Source: Cyclobacteriaceae bacterium (lineage in GTDB: Bacteria; Bacteroidota; Bacteroidia; Cytophagales; Cyclobacteriaceae). Taken from it: a DNA stretch of 64,000 nt. Position numbers and translations under genes: made by a program. Shown in pieces: positions 63,591 through 64,000 of the stretch (the stretch's first letter is position 1; every line of letters starts with the position of its first letter). Location of the stretch: the NCBI GenBank assembly GCA_023151255.1, contig JAKLJG010000002.1, positions 213,774-277,773 on the forward strand, given 5' to 3'. The notes beneath the pieces were generated by a model. It saw nothing but the letters and a program-made list of their open reading frames with translations. It had not been told where the DNA came from and did not search any database.

Positions 63591-64000
63591 TTACCGCTTA
63601 AGCGACAGGAATCCGGTTTTGACTGGCCTGCCGCTGGGGAATTCGATTTTGTAAAAGTAGGTGCCGGTGGTTAGTTCCTTGCCTGAATTGGAAATACCCC
63701 TGAATACCCGGGTGTCATTATCGTAATTGGAAATAGAAAACACTTCATCGCCCCAGCGGTTGTAAATGGAAACCCGGTTTTGCTGGGTATCGGGGAAGAG
63801 TTCGATATACCGGATATAAAAGAACTCATTTTTGTCGTCACCGTTAGGCGATACGGCATTATATGGAATAATATCACCGGCCACCTCAACGGTAAACTGC
63901 TGGTCGGTGCAATTGCCAAGAATATCACATGCGCGGATGGTAAGCAGATCAGTTCCTGAAAAGTTTATCCCGGCATAGTTAATTGTTAATATTCCGTTAC
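63591..64000 (-). CDS. C-terminus of a CHU_C/T9SS type-B cargo protein (5' end outside window)
   Basis: An open frame continues off the right edge with 136 codons visible and no start in the window. The last about 95 residues are a gliding-motility C-terminal domain (PYNAVSPNGDDKNEFFYIRYIEL, IYNRWGDEVFSISNYDNDT, GTYFYKIEFPSGRPVKTGFLSLKR) with the same order as the protein at 51225. Before it lies an Ig-like/cadherin-type segment ending in ACDILGNC. It is a second T9SS type-B cargo next to the first. Confidence 0.88.
   Translation of the reverse strand, partial: NGILTINYAGINFSGTDLLTIRACDILGNCTDQQFTVEVAGDIIPYNAVSPNGDDKNEFFYIRYIELFPDTQQNRVSIYNRWGDEVFSISNYDNDTRVFRGISNSGKELTTGTYFYKIEFPSGRPVKTGFLSLKR

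Noticed and set aside
1..64000. tRNA, rRNA, CRISPR array, transposase or phage genes
   Set aside because: None could be supported by reading both strands; no cloverleaf sequences with TTCGA arms or array structure were noticed, though a tRNA search program would be more sensitive.

Overview
The window is a chromosomal segment of a Bacteroidetes bacterium, most likely order Cytophagales (class Cytophagia). Supporting this are type IX secretion (T9SS) genes (porT next to ubiE, a PorE-like OmpA protein, a PorP/SprF protein, two gliding-motility C-terminal-domain proteins), Bacteroidetes-restricted families (DUF5606, DUF6588, DUF4136, SiaB/SiaC-type proteins), promoter-like TAnnTTTG boxes, and few Shine-Dalgarno sites. 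A placement near Chryseolinea/Ohtaekwangia-like lineages is a guess. Gene density is very high: no gap between accepted genes exceeds 300 bases. I saw no rRNA, tRNA, CRISPR array, insertion sequence or prophage.

Layout. 1-2789 (minus): a PYROXD2-like oxidoreductase cut by the left edge, coupled to a GcvT-like protein. 2991-5399 (plus): REP-like repeat, DUF4442 thioesterase-like protein, GNAT/FemAB-like protein, glycosyltransferase. 5400-7555 (minus): rsgA and waaA. 7688-14795: ordinary core genes (DUF6588, AI-2E-type permease, enoyl-CoA hydratase, LMW phosphatase, aspartate kinase, fbp, DUF5606, engB). 14960-19207 (plus): PorE-like, ubiE, porT, SDR. 19191-19856: an esterase.

19925-33201 (minus) is the most distinctive block. 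Ten consecutive minus-strand genes encode a HAMP/GAF/PAS sensor, stand-alone CheR, stand-alone CheB, a membrane GAF protein, a 1115-residue sensor with a SpoIIE/PP2C phosphatase (SiaA-like), a SiaB-type kinase, a SiaC-type phosphoprotein with Thr68 conserved, a TerB-like/ABCG-type transporter fusion, a lipoprotein and a small secreted protein. There is no diguanylate cyclase, CheA or classical chemoreceptor. It reads as a stress- or envelope-sensing partner switch whose output may be the ABC transporter. A fourth paralogous GAF protein sits at 46072-47148.

33224-36938: cdd, saccharopine dehydrogenase-like, rnhA, marC-like, DUF2490. 36962-44566: two divergent anion/inorganic-carbon transport units, SulP on the minus strand and DabA-DabB on the plus strand, each preceded by a small exported-looking protein. 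44571-48737: class V aminotransferase, aroQ and GAF protein on one strand; xerD-like recombinase and DUF4136 on the other. 48773-50332: outer-membrane barrel and pyrD.

50319-54753 (minus): PorP/SprF, a 766-residue adhesin-like protein with four tandem repeats and a T9SS type-B C-terminal domain, and a beta-helix-like secreted protein. 54878-60092 (plus): a TPR histidine kinase and LuxR-type regulator leading into two secreted proteins and a decayed duplicate of a C-terminal domain. 60269-62440 is a prolyl-oligopeptidase lipoprotein, 62728-63546 an outer-membrane protein, and 63591 onward the C-terminus of another T9SS cargo cut by the right edge.
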